8,708 nucleotides of DNA from Paludibacter sp. (GCA_028705705.1 JAQWCZ010000072.1:1-8708), one strand, 5' to 3'. Numbered from the stretch's first letter, positions 1 to 6,540 are shown. Program-made: numbers and translations. Notes: a model not told the origin generated them from the sequence alone.

Positions 1-491
1 CCGAACAGGATTGCAGATTGATATATGGAGGAGGACATCGCGGTTTGATGGGAAAGATTGCTGATACCGTCTTGTCAAATGGCGGTCAGGTAACCGGCAT
101 AATTCCCGGATTTATGTGTGAAGTTGAATGGAATCACACTGGTTTAACTGAGTTGATACTGGTAGAAACCATGCACGAACGCAAAGAAAAACTGGCCAGG
201 ATGGCTGATGCCGCTGTAGCCTTACCCGGAGGTTGCGGTACCATGGAGGAACTACTTGAAGTTATCACTTGGAAAAGACTGGGTATTTTCACAAAACCCA
301 TAATCATTTGTAATGTTGACGGATATTTTGACCCATTGATTGAGATGTTGAACCGCTCTGTAGATGAAAACTTTATGGGAAAAGAACACCGAAATATGTG
401 GACCATCGTATCCTCACCGGAATTTGTATTAAATGCGATTGAGCATTCGGTTCAATGGAATGAAAATGCCAGAAATTTTGCTGCATTATAA
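1..491 (+). CDS. LOG family protein (cytokinin riboside 5'-monophosphate phosphoribohydrolase-like), 5'-truncated
   Basis: C-terminal 162 codons of a LOG/TIGR00730 Rossmann-fold protein. The frame is open to the left edge (codons from position 3), so the TTG at 18 is internal: it encodes the Leu just before the family's YGGGxxGLMG nucleotide-binding loop. Other signatures are MHERK (171-185), which holds the conserved Arg, and PGGCGTMEE (225-251), the PGGxGTxxE motif with the catalytic Glu. Characterised members hydrolyse the N-glycosidic bond of nucleoside 5'-monophosphates, releasing base and ribose 5-phosphate; the bacterial substrate is often unclear, and cytokinin activity is only a family label here. 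The protein should be cytosolic and typically dimeric. About 20-30 N-terminal residues are probably missing, judging from family length. The stop is 3 nt before the DUF4271 gene, suggesting one transcript. Family assignment is firm; the in vivo substrate is not. Confidence 0.93.
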   Translation, partial: EQDCRLIYGGGHRGLMGKIADTVLSNGGQVTGIIPGFMCEVEWNHTGLTELILVETMHERKEKLARMADAAVALPGGCGTMEELLEVITWKRLGIFTKPIIICNVDGYFDPLIEMLNRSVDENFMGKEHRNMWTIVSSPEFVLNAIEHSVQWNENARNFAAL

Positions 492-494
492 AAT

Positions 495-1244
495 ATGCCT
501 GATTTGAATTTAGATACAATCTCCAATCCCGACACCATTATTCAATCGGTTATTCCTGTATCCATAGTCCGATTTGAAGGAGTGCCAATACCTCAGCTTC
601 CAAATAATGAAAGCTGGGTATTCGTGATTGTACTTGTATTATTTATTTTATTTATTTTCTCTTTAAACCGTTCTTATAGTTGGATTGTTGACTCCCTAAA
701 TAACATTACCAAGGTCAAAACCCGGAGTAGCATTTTTAGTAAAACCACAGCAGAAGAATATCAGTCCAGGTTTCTATTAACTATATTTTCAATAGGTGTC
801 CTCTCACTGTTTGTATATCTTAACTTTTTTCCTCTAATAACTCTAAATTTAAAGGTATATTCACTCTTATTTATTTGCTCCCTGATATTTTTATTTTTTA
901 AACAGATTCTGTCAAAAATAATTGCTTTTACTTTCATTGATAAAGAATTATATAAAATCAGTTCAGAATATTTTCATATTACCCTTTCTTTCTTGGGTAT
1001 TCTTTTATATCCATTGTTAATTTTAAAAATATATCATTACCATGGAATAGATGAACAAGTATTTGACATATTGGCCATAATATTCACATTATCAGCATTC
1101 ATTTTTTTAACAATTAAATTTTTTCAGATTTTTTACCGGAAAATATTAGATTTCTTTCACATATTGTTGTATCTTTGCACACTTGAAATTTTGCCTCTGA
1201 TTGGTATGTATCAAGTCTATAAATGGATTATTAAAGAGTTTTAA
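495..1244 (+). CDS. DUF4271 domain-containing integral membrane protein
   Basis: A 249-residue hydrophobic protein with about six predicted membrane segments (roughly residues 41-57, 93-115, 119-137, 161-180, 188-209 and 220-243). A polar stretch at 58-92 lies between the first two. The C-terminal LLYLCTLEILPL segment (residues 224-235) is the recognisable signature of DUF4271, a family essentially confined to Bacteroidota and without known function. The ATG lies 3 nt after the LOG stop, so translation may be coupled. The gene is visibly more AT-rich than its neighbours, which fits its many Phe, Ile and Leu codons and does not by itself suggest transfer. It precedes hemD, a pairing I recall from many Bacteroidota genomes. 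No catalytic motif is visible; a transport or scaffold role would be a guess. Confidence 0.87.
   Translation: MPDLNLDTISNPDTIIQSVIPVSIVRFEGVPIPQLPNNESWVFVIVLVLFILFIFSLNRSYSWIVDSLNNITKVKTRSSIFSKTTAEEYQSRFLLTIFSIGVLSLFVYLNFFPLITLNLKVYSLLFICSLIFLFFKQILSKIIAFTFIDKELYKISSEYFHITLSFLGILLYPLLILKIYHYHGIDEQVFDILAIIFTLSAFIFLTIKFFQIFYRKILDFFHILLYLCTLEILPLIGMYQVYKWIIKEF
1170..1177 (+). promoter_or_regulatory. Possible internal promoter -7 box (TATCTTTG) for hemD
   Basis: TATCTTTG matches the Bacteroidota -7 consensus TAnnTTTG exactly and is followed by CA, as often seen. It lies 86 nt before the hemD start, inside the DUF4271 gene, where it encodes Tyr-Leu-Cys of the conserved C-terminal motif. No clear -33 TTTG is present about 19 nt upstream. 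Because the protein motif constrains these bases, the match may be accidental. Confidence 0.25.
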
Positions 1245-1262
1245 ACTTAAATTTGTTAAGTC

Positions 1263-2030
1263 TTGAAAATTAAGAAGATACTGGTTTCACAACCAAAGCC
1301 ACAAGGAGAAAAATCTCCGTATTTTGACATCAGCGAGAAATATAATGTTAAGATTGATTTTCATCAATTTATTAAAGTTGAGCCTTTAAGTGCAAAAGAA
1401 TTTCGTGCCCAACGCATTTCAATTCTCGATTATTCAGCCATAATTTTTAATGCAAAACAAGGGATTGATCATTTTTTCCATTTATGTGAAGAGATGAGGA
1501 TTAGTATTCCTGAAAGCATGAAGTATTTTTGCATTTCCGAATCGGTTGCTGTTTATTTGCAGCACTACATTCACTATCGCAAAAGAAAGGTTTTCTACGG
1601 TACGACTGGAAAATTGCCTGAATTTGTTACCGTGTTAAATAAACATGTGACTGAGAAGTTCTTGTTTGTTACTCCAGAAGTCTTAAATGAAGAGATAATT
1701 GCTGCACTTGATGGATCGAAAATTACTTATACAAAAGCGGTGATGTACAGAACGGTATCAAATCCGTTTACTCCTGTTGAAGACTTTAATTATGATATGA
1801 TCCTGTTTTTTAGTCCAATTGGGGTACAATCATTATTTAAAAATTTTCCTGATTTCCAACAAGGTGAGATTCAGATTGGATGTTTTGGATCAACTACAGC
1901 AGCAGCAGTGCATGAAGCTGGTTTGAGACTGGATATGGAAGCCCCATCCGAACAATTCCCATCGATGACTATGGCACTGGATGGCTTTTTAAAAGAACAT
2001 TTTAAGAAATTAAAAGCAAACGGAAAGTAA
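1263..2030 (+). CDS. hemD: Uroporphyrinogen-III synthase (HemD-like)
   Basis: A 255-residue cytosolic protein of the HEM4 family. These enzymes cyclise hydroxymethylbilane to uroporphyrinogen III while inverting ring D, at the branch to heme, siroheme and corrinoids. The start MKIKKILVSQPKP and the segment KSPYFDI (residues 18-23) are typical of Bacteroidota HemD. The second half has the expected elements: FFSPIGVQSL (residues 182-191), GCFGSTTAAAVHEAG (206-220) and an EAPSEQFPS tail (226-234). The start is a TTG at 1263; a stop codon lies in frame at 1257-1259, so no earlier start is possible, and the next Met would delete the conserved N-terminus. It lies 18 nt after the DUF4271 gene and probably shares its transcript; a hairpin follows. 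HEM4 proteins are very divergent and lack a strict catalytic motif, so activity rests on fold-level similarity. Confidence 0.87.
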   Translation: MKIKKILVSQPKPQGEKSPYFDISEKYNVKIDFHQFIKVEPLSAKEFRAQRISILDYSAIIFNAKQGIDHFFHLCEEMRISIPESMKYFCISESVAVYLQHYIHYRKRKVFYGTTGKLPEFVTVLNKHVTEKFLFVTPEVLNEEIIAALDGSKITYTKAVMYRTVSNPFTPVEDFNYDMILFFSPIGVQSLFKNFPDFQQGEIQIGCFGSTTAAAVHEAGLRLDMEAPSEQFPSMTMALDGFLKEHFKKLKANGK

Positions 2031-2057
2031 ATCTGTAATAGACTCGTTAAAAATAAA

Positions 2058-2102
2058 AATCCTGAAAGTCACGAAAAAATCGTACTTTTGGGATTATTTT
2101 TT
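2058..2102 (+). terminator. Probable intrinsic terminator after hemD
   Basis: A long hairpin can be drawn by hand. Bases 2058-2062 pair with 2091-2095, 2063-2064 form two G-U pairs with 2089-2090, 2065-2069 pair with 2084-2088, C2070 is bulged, and 2071-2074 pair with 2080-2083 around a five-A loop. This gives 16 pairs, then an A and six T (2097-2102). It begins 27 nt after the hemD stop, so it should end the LOG-DUF4271-hemD transcript. The stem is not very GC-rich and strength was not calculated. The A-rich left flank means it could also act on the opposite strand. Confidence 0.62.
2083..2090 (+). promoter_or_regulatory. Probable rnpA-yidD promoter, -7 box TACTTTTG
   Basis: TACTTTTG is an exact match to the Bacteroidota -7 consensus TAnnTTTG. 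Transcription would start near 2096-2098, giving a leader of about 37-40 nt to the ATG at 2135, or about 14 nt to the GTG at 2111. No good -33 TTTG is seen at the usual distance. The box lies wholly in the 3' arm of the hairpin after hemD, so the new transcript would start just beyond that arm. Confidence 0.42.
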
Positions 2103-2134
2103 ACTCATTCGTGAACGATCTGCATAAAAATAAC

Positions 2135-2524
2135 ATGAGCAAGTCCAACACATTTCCCAAAAATGAAAAATTATGCGGAGAAATTCGCATTGGAAAATTG
2201 TTTGCTGAAGGAGAGGCATTTATTGTCTATCCACTGAGAATCGTTTACAAATTATCCACTGAGGTACAAGATGTTCCAGTGAAAGTGCTCATCAGTGTTC
2301 CCAAAAAGAAAATCAAAACAGCCATACATCGTAACAGAATCAAACGACAAATCAAAGAAGCCTATCGACTTAATAAAACAACATTAATAGAAAGTTGCAG
2401 AGAACATGGGCTATCATTACAGCTTGCCATTACCTATCTTTCGGATAAATCTTTAGATTACAAACTGATAGAAGAAAAAATAAAACAGGTATTAACAAAA
2501 ATGCTTCAATTGATGCCATCATGA
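2135..2524 (+). CDS. rnpA: Ribonuclease P protein component
   Basis: The small basic protein that binds the RNase P RNA (rnpB) and helps it recognise and cleave pre-tRNA 5' leaders. The family's RNR signature is clear: [13 protein letters not shown] at residues 66-78, preceded by the [15 protein letters not shown] strand-loop, with the usual N-terminal [17 protein letters not shown] start of the fold. The ATG at 2135 gives 129 residues, a normal length, and has an A-rich leader typical of this phylum. An in-frame GTG at 2111 would add MNDLHKNN and cannot be excluded, but would leave a leader of only about 14 nt from the predicted start site. The stop overlaps the yidD start (ATGA), so the two are translationally coupled. 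rpmH, often next to rnpA in other phyla, is not in the window. Confidence 0.93.
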   Translation: MSKSNTFPKNEKLCGEIRIGKLFAEGEAFIVYPLRIVYKLSTEVQDVPVKVLISVPKKKIKTAIHRNRIKRQIKEAYRLNKTTLIESCREHGLSLQLAITYLSDKSLDYKLIEEKIKQVLTKMLQLMPS

Positions 2525-2742
2525 AAAAAATACTGCGATATATTTTTCTGATACCGGTGTATTTTTATAAATATGCAATTTCACCGCTGAAAGCTCCCAG
2601 TTGCCGGTACACCCCAACCTGTTCGCAGTATGCCATAGAAGCCGTTATGAAACATGGGATATTTAAAGGAGGATGGCTCTCAATCAAAAGAATTCTTAGT
2701 TGCCACCCCTGGGGAGGAAGTGGTTATGACCCTGTACCCTGA
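2521..2742 (+). CDS. yidD: Membrane protein insertion efficiency factor YidD
   Basis: A 73-residue protein covering the whole YidD family (DUF37/haemolytic domain). It has an amphipathic or hydrophobic N-terminus (residues 5-22), then the conserved [12 protein letters not shown] block, with Cys28 and Cys34, and [17 protein letters not shown] at the C-terminus with Cys61. YidD is a peripheral inner-membrane protein that supports insertion of membrane proteins by the YidC/Sec machinery; the mechanism is not well understood. The start overlaps the rnpA stop by 4 nt (ATGA), and the rnpA-yidD pairing is very widespread in bacteria. The usual third partner, yidC, is not present downstream; lpxK follows after 107 nt. 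Confidence 0.95.
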   Translation: MKKILRYIFLIPVYFYKYAISPLKAPSCRYTPTCSQYAIEAVMKHGIFKGGWLSIKRILSCHPWGGSGYDPVP

Positions 2743-2774
2743 AGACTTCAACTGACAAAGATCCTCGTGTTATA

Positions 2775-2812
2775 AATTGTTAATTTTTTATATTTATTTC
2801 CTGAATTGTTAA
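2775..2812 (+). repeat. Two copies of AATTGTTAA before lpxK
   Basis: The 9-mer AATTGTTAA occurs at 2775-2783 and 2804-2812, 29 bp apart (close to three helical turns). The second copy runs into the -7 box of the proposed lpxK promoter. An inverted copy (TTAACAATT) is at 6703-6711 in the sppA/protease intergenic region. In DNA this AT-rich the repeats may be chance; an operator is possible but unproven. Confidence 0.25.
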
Positions 2813-2817
2813 CTTTG
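2810..2817 (+). promoter_or_regulatory. Probable lpxK-punA promoter, -7 box TAACTTTG
   Basis: TAACTTTG, followed by CA, matches the Bacteroidota -7 consensus TAnnTTTG exactly and lies in the 107-bp gap between yidD and lpxK. Transcription would start near 2824, giving a leader of about 26 nt before the lpxK ATG. At the -33 distance there is only a T-run (2784-2789), not a proper TTTG. No clear terminator is seen after yidD, so read-through from the rnpA promoter is also likely. Confidence 0.48.
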
Positions 2818-2849
2818 CAAAAACGAATCATTCAGATTAATGTTCAATC

Positions 2850-3938
2850 ATGAAGAAAACACTCAGATATCTGCTGTTTCTTCCATTTTCGATACTGTAC
2901 GGAATATTTACCGGGATCCGAAATTGGCTATATGATATTGGAGCATTATCGTCAGTAGAAAAAGATACTGCTATTATTTCTGTTGGGAATCTGACTGTTG
3001 GAGGAACCGGGAAAACACCTCATGTGGAATTTATCATTTCCGAATTACAATCACTGTTTCGTGTCGCCATGTTAAGTCGTGGTTATAAAAGGGATACCAA
3101 AGGTTTTGTCCTTGCTGATAAAAATACCGATGCAAACCTCATTGGAGATGAACCATTTCAAATTTATCAAAAGTTTAGTAATATCCCTGTTGCCGTTTGT
3201 GAAAATAGAAGTATTGGAATTGATAAACTTATGAATCTTTACCACAATCTTGATGCAATTATCCTGGATGATGCATTTCAACATCGTAAGATTAGGTCTG
3301 GATTATCCATTTTATTAACGGATTATAAACGACTACACACCCGGGATTCATTGCTTCCGGGAGGAAACCTCCGCGAATCGGTCAGGGGTAGCAAGCGTGC
3401 AGATATCATCATTGTTACTAAATGTCCTGTCAATATCAAACCGATTGATATGCGTGTAATCGAACATGAGGTCAGACCATCTATCTATCATCAGGTATTT
3501 TTTTCTACATACATTTATGATGAGCCATTGCCTCTTTTCATCCGTTATGCTGATGAACACTGGTTATTCAGAAAAATTAAGAAAAGAAACGCTTCTATTC
3601 TGTTGGTGACAGGAATTGTTTCTCCACAAATGATTAACAACTTTCTGGCTGAATATTCTAACGATATTAATAGCCTGCATTTTAGTGATCATCATGATTT
3701 TTCAAAAAAAGATCTTGTCTTGATAGAAAAAAAATTTAACGAAATTCAAAATCCAGAAAAAATTATTCTGGTAACAGAAAAAGACGCAGCAAGGTTAATA
3801 AAAAACAAAGCAGTTCCAAATTCACTAAAATATAATATCTTTGTGTTACCCATCCGGGTAAAAATATTAAACAACAAAGAAACAGCTTTAATAAAAAAAA
3901 TTACAGATTATGTTGCAGAAAATTCAGGAAACCGCTGA
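2850..3938 (+). CDS. lpxK: Tetraacyldisaccharide 4'-kinase (lipid A 4'-kinase)
   Basis: Phosphorylates the 4' position of the tetraacyl disaccharide 1-phosphate to form lipid IVA in the Raetz pathway, using ATP at the inner face of the cytoplasmic membrane. The family motifs occur in order across 362 residues: an N-terminal membrane-binding helix (about 7-24), the P-loop VGNLTVGGTGKTP (45-57), LSRGYK (75-80), GDEP (99-102), DDAFQH (140-145, where many Proteobacteria have DDGFQH), LLPGGNLRE (168-176), VTGIVSP (253-259), DHHDF (280-284) and VTEKDAARL (308-316). Length is normal. The 3' end overlaps the following phosphorylase gene by 29 nt, so the two are probably co-transcribed. Its presence means the cell makes lipid A and so has an LPS-type outer membrane. 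Confidence 0.96.
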   Translation: MKKTLRYLLFLPFSILYGIFTGIRNWLYDIGALSSVEKDTAIISVGNLTVGGTGKTPHVEFIISELQSLFRVAMLSRGYKRDTKGFVLADKNTDANLIGDEPFQIYQKFSNIPVAVCENRSIGIDKLMNLYHNLDAIILDDAFQHRKIRSGLSILLTDYKRLHTRDSLLPGGNLRESVRGSKRADIIIVTKCPVNIKPIDMRVIEHEVRPSIYHQVFFSTYIYDEPLPLFIRYADEHWLFRKIKKRNASILLVTGIVSPQMINNFLAEYSNDINSLHFSDHHDFSKKDLVLIEKKFNEIQNPEKIILVTEKDAARLIKNKAVPNSLKYNIFVLPIRVKILNNKETALIKKITDYVAENSGNR

Positions 3939-4722
3939 TTACATCAAAAGTATTATTAAAACAAATCCGAAAATAGGTATTATACTGGGTACAGGATTAG
4001 GAAATTTGGTTACCCAACTGACTGACACATTAGAAATCCCCTACGAAAAAATTCCAAATTTCCCGGTTTCAACTGTAGAAGGACACAGTGGAAAACTCAT
4101 TATAGGGAAACTCGGACAAACCGAGGTACTTGCTATGCAGGGACGTTTTCATTATTATGAAGGATATGACATGAAGCAGGTAACCTTTCCTGTACGTGTT
4201 ATGAAAGCAATTGGCATCGAAGCTTTATTAGTTTCAAATGCATCCGGAGGCGTAAATCCTGATTTTAAAATTGGCGATTTAATGATTATTACGGACCATA
4301 TCAATTTATTTCCGGAACATCCGTTGAGGGGACGAAATTACAACGAATTAGGTACCCGGTTCCCCGACATGAGTGAAGCTTATTCGAAAGAGTATATTGC
4401 GAAAGCAAAGGCTATAGCTGCCAAAAACGATATCAAAGTCGTTGAGGGTGTTTATGTAGGAACAACAGGTCCGACCTTCGAAACACCATCGGAGTACCAA
4501 TATTTCAGAATTATTGGTGGTGATACAGTTGGTATGAGCACCGTGCCTGAAGTTATTGTGGCAAATCATGCCGGGATGCAGGTTTTCGGAATTTCGATTA
4601 TTACCGATCTCGGCGTACCGGGTAAAATTGTGGAAGTAACACACGAAGAAGTGCAGGAAATAGGTAATAAGGTGCAACCGCTAATGACCCTCATCATGAA
4701 AGAGTTGGTCGCAAATATCTAA
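3910..4722 (+). CDS. punA: Purine nucleoside phosphorylase, trimeric (PNP-I) type
   Basis: Phosphorolysis of purine (deoxy)nucleosides to base and (deoxy)ribose 1-phosphate for purine salvage in the cytosol. The 270-residue protein aligns along its length with the trimeric class rather than the hexameric DeoD class. Motifs are GTGLG (27-31), EGHSGKL (57-63), GRFHYYEGY (78-86), VSNASGG (108-114), HPLRG (137-141), TGPTFET (186-192) with Glu191, GMSTVPEV (208-215) and THEEV (244-248) with His245. Recalled human equivalents are Arg84/His86/Tyr88, Glu201, Met219 and His257. At the position of human Asn243, which reads the 6-oxo group and N7, this protein has Asp233, which may widen the base range. 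The ATG lies 29 nt inside lpxK; the resulting N-terminus fits the family. A hairpin terminator follows. The fold is certain; inosine/guanosine specificity is less so. Confidence 0.95.
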   Translation: MLQKIQETADYIKSIIKTNPKIGIILGTGLGNLVTQLTDTLEIPYEKIPNFPVSTVEGHSGKLIIGKLGQTEVLAMQGRFHYYEGYDMKQVTFPVRVMKAIGIEALLVSNASGGVNPDFKIGDLMIITDHINLFPEHPLRGRNYNELGTRFPDMSEAYSKEYIAKAKAIAAKNDIKVVEGVYVGTTGPTFETPSEYQYFRIIGGDTVGMSTVPEVIVANHAGMQVFGISIITDLGVPGKIVEVTHEEVQEIGNKVQPLMTLIMKELVANI

Positions 4723-4732
4723 ATTTTCATGT

Positions 4733-4777
4733 AAAAACGCCGGTATTGAAAACTTTCAACGCCGGCGTTTTTATTTT
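4733..4777. terminator. Bidirectional intrinsic terminator between punA and sppA
   Basis: A perfect 11-bp stem pairs AAAAACGCCGG (4733-4743) with CCGGCGTTTTT (4762-4772). It is followed by more T (4774-4777). Inside it, after a 2x2 internal loop, TTGAA (4746-4750) and TTCAA (4755-4759) form a second 5-bp stem with a four-base loop. The A-run on the left becomes a T-run on the other strand, so the hairpin works in both directions. It lies 10 nt past the punA stop and just past the sppA stop, as expected between converging genes. Confidence 0.9.
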
Positions 4778-4794
4778 CTGAAATTTATGACTGA

Positions 4795-6540
4795 TTATCT
4801 GAAAATAATGTCATAAGGCATTCTGGCCTGTATTCCATTCATGTTTTCAAACTGTTTCAGGTGCTTTAATATGTAATACTGTTCACCCAAACGGCTTTTC
4901 AATATTTTGGATTCTACATCCTCATTCAGCGCTTTCATCAACTTTGTGGCAAAATCTTCTTTTTCTGGATATGTTCTTATTTGATACTCATCAAGTTTTG
5001 CCTTACCTGCTGCCATCGCAATAGCATCATCCAGTCCGCCCAACGCATCAACCAATCCAATCTTAAGCGCATCTTCACCCGTCCATACACGACCTTCAGC
5101 AATGGCTTTAATTTCGTCAGTAGTTTTAGCTCTACCCTCAGCACAGCGTTTAACAAAAAGCTCATAACCATTGTTGATGTAATTTTGCATCAATAATTTT
5201 TCTTCCGCAGTGAAAGGTCTGTTAACGGAAATTGCATCACTCATTTTATTTGTTTTCACACCATCATAACTCAGCCCAAGTTTCTTATTCAAACCCTCGA
5301 TATTTGGAATCAACCCGAAAATACCGATTGATCCTGTTATGGTATTAGGTTGAGCTACAATTGAATCGGCCATACAGGCAATATAATAACCGCCGGAAGC
5401 AGCGTAATCACCCATTGATACAATCAAAGGTTTGTCTTTTTTGAGATTGGAAAGCGCTCTCCAGATTTGTTCAGAGCCATAAGCACTTCCTCCCGGTGAA
5501 CTAACTCTAAATACAACCGCTTTAACCTCTTTCGACTTTGCAACCTTATCAATTGTTTCTACCAATTTTTCTGAAATAATCCCATCCGTTGAATTCCCAT
5601 CTATGTCTCCAACGGCATAAATCACCGCAATTTTATCTTTACTGAATTTTTGATTATCAGGTACTTTATTCATGGCTTTGTGTTTAATCACCTTGTAATC
5701 TTTCCTGAATGATTTCAAGATACTGTCAACCTCATCTACATAAACCAGTGAATCAACCAGATTGGATGTTTTATATTTTTCGGGAGATTGAAACAACATC
5801 ATTTCATCAGCATAAGCATTGAGTTGATCGGTTGGAATATTTCTACTTGCTGCAATACCATCTAACATTGTATTCCAAATAGAAGATACATAAGCATTTA
5901 TCTGCAATCGGTTGGCATCACTCATCCCTGTGTTAATAAATGGCTCAACTGCTGATTTAAAAGTTCCTACCCTAACAACCTGCATTTCAATCCCCAGTTT
6001 TTCAAGTGTATTTTTAAAAAACATCAGTTCTGCAGCAAGACCTTTCAGTTCAAGCATACCCGATGGATTCAGCAGTAACTTATCAGCAACAGAAGCTAAA
6101 TAATAATTTGTTTGTGCATAAGTATCGGCATAAGCTACAATAAACTTTCCAGATGTCTTGAAATCAAGCAAGGCATCCCGAATTTCTTTTATCGACGCAA
6201 ATCCTCCGGAAAGAATTCCACCTTTCAGATAAATTCCAACGATATTGGAATCATTTTTTGCTTTTTCGATGTTCGACAAAATGTCATCCAATCCCATGGC
6301 GTTTATCTCCGGCTGTCCGAAAGCTTTTGCCATAGCACTGGTAAAAGGATCATCCTGTGAACGGTCAACCAACTGACCTGACAAATTGATTTGATAAACA
6401 GAATTAGGTTCCGTTTTAACCGGCTTATCCGATGAAGTGCTAATTGCTCCGGCAATACCAAACATCAATAACGTACCCATAATGGACACAATAATAACAC
6501 CTACAATAGTGGCAAGTGTAAATTTCAAAAACTGTTTCAT
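4795..6540 (-). CDS. sppA: Signal peptide peptidase SppA, 67 kDa type
   Basis: A membrane-anchored serine protease of MEROPS family S49 that degrades signal peptides left after secretion. At 581 residues it is the long form with two tandem S49 domains, not the short Bacillus type. An uncleaved N-terminal anchor spans about residues 8-31. The catalytic Lys is in GTFKSAVEPF (Lys195, equivalent to E. coli Lys209) in the first domain. The nucleophile is in YAASGGYYIA (Ser382, equivalent to E. coli Ser409) in the second, followed by TITGSIGIFG and the GRVWTGEDALKIGLVDALGG block (residues 481-500). Both catalytic residues are present, so it should be active. The ATG at 6538-6540 places the anchor at the extreme N-terminus. 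It converges on punA with a shared terminator and diverges from the M6 protease gene. No exact promoter consensus was found for it. Confidence 0.96.
   Translation of the reverse strand: MKQFLKFTLATIVGVIIVSIMGTLLMFGIAGAISTSSDKPVKTEPNSVYQINLSGQLVDRSQDDPFTSAMAKAFGQPEINAMGLDDILSNIEKAKNDSNIVGIYLKGGILSGGFASIKEIRDALLDFKTSGKFIVAYADTYAQTNYYLASVADKLLLNPSGMLELKGLAAELMFFKNTLEKLGIEMQVVRVGTFKSAVEPFINTGMSDANRLQINAYVSSIWNTMLDGIAASRNIPTDQLNAYADEMMLFQSPEKYKTSNLVDSLVYVDEVDSILKSFRKDYKVIKHKAMNKVPDNQKFSKDKIAVIYAVGDIDGNSTDGIISEKLVETIDKVAKSKEVKAVVFRVSSPGGSAYGSEQIWRALSNLKKDKPLIVSMGDYAASGGYYIACMADSIVAQPNTITGSIGIFGLIPNIEGLNKKLGLSYDGVKTNKMSDAISVNRPFTAEEKLLMQNYINNGYELFVKRCAEGRAKTTDEIKAIAEGRVWTGEDALKIGLVDALGGLDDAIAMAAGKAKLDEYQIRTYPEKEDFATKLMKALNEDVESKILKSRLGEQYYILKHLKQFENMNGIQARMPYDIIFR

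Noticed and set aside
18..20. TTG as the start codon of the LOG gene
   Set aside because: The frame is open upstream to the window edge, and a start here would begin in the middle of the conserved nucleotide-binding strand-loop.
134..406. Minus-strand open frame of 90 codons opposite the LOG gene
   Set aside because: It lies wholly inside the LOG coding region, shows no recognisable domain, and the + strand frame carries clear family motifs.
2521..2890. Similar N-termini of YidD and LpxK (both MKK-x-LRY followed by hydrophobic residues), suggesting duplication
   Set aside because: The likeness stops after about 12 residues and the codons differ; membrane-binding starts of this kind converge easily.
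3072..3560. Two 70-codon minus-strand open frames inside lpxK
   Set aside because: Both are antisense shadows of a gene with complete motifs; their translations show no domain or membrane pattern.
4348..4677. Minus-strand open frame of 109 codons opposite punA
   Set aside because: A His- and Cys-rich, low-plausibility translation fully opposite conserved phosphorylase motifs.
4977..6360. Several short open frames (63-82 codons) overlapping sppA in other frames
   Set aside because: All fall inside sppA, whose two catalytic domains are intact; none has a recognisable domain.
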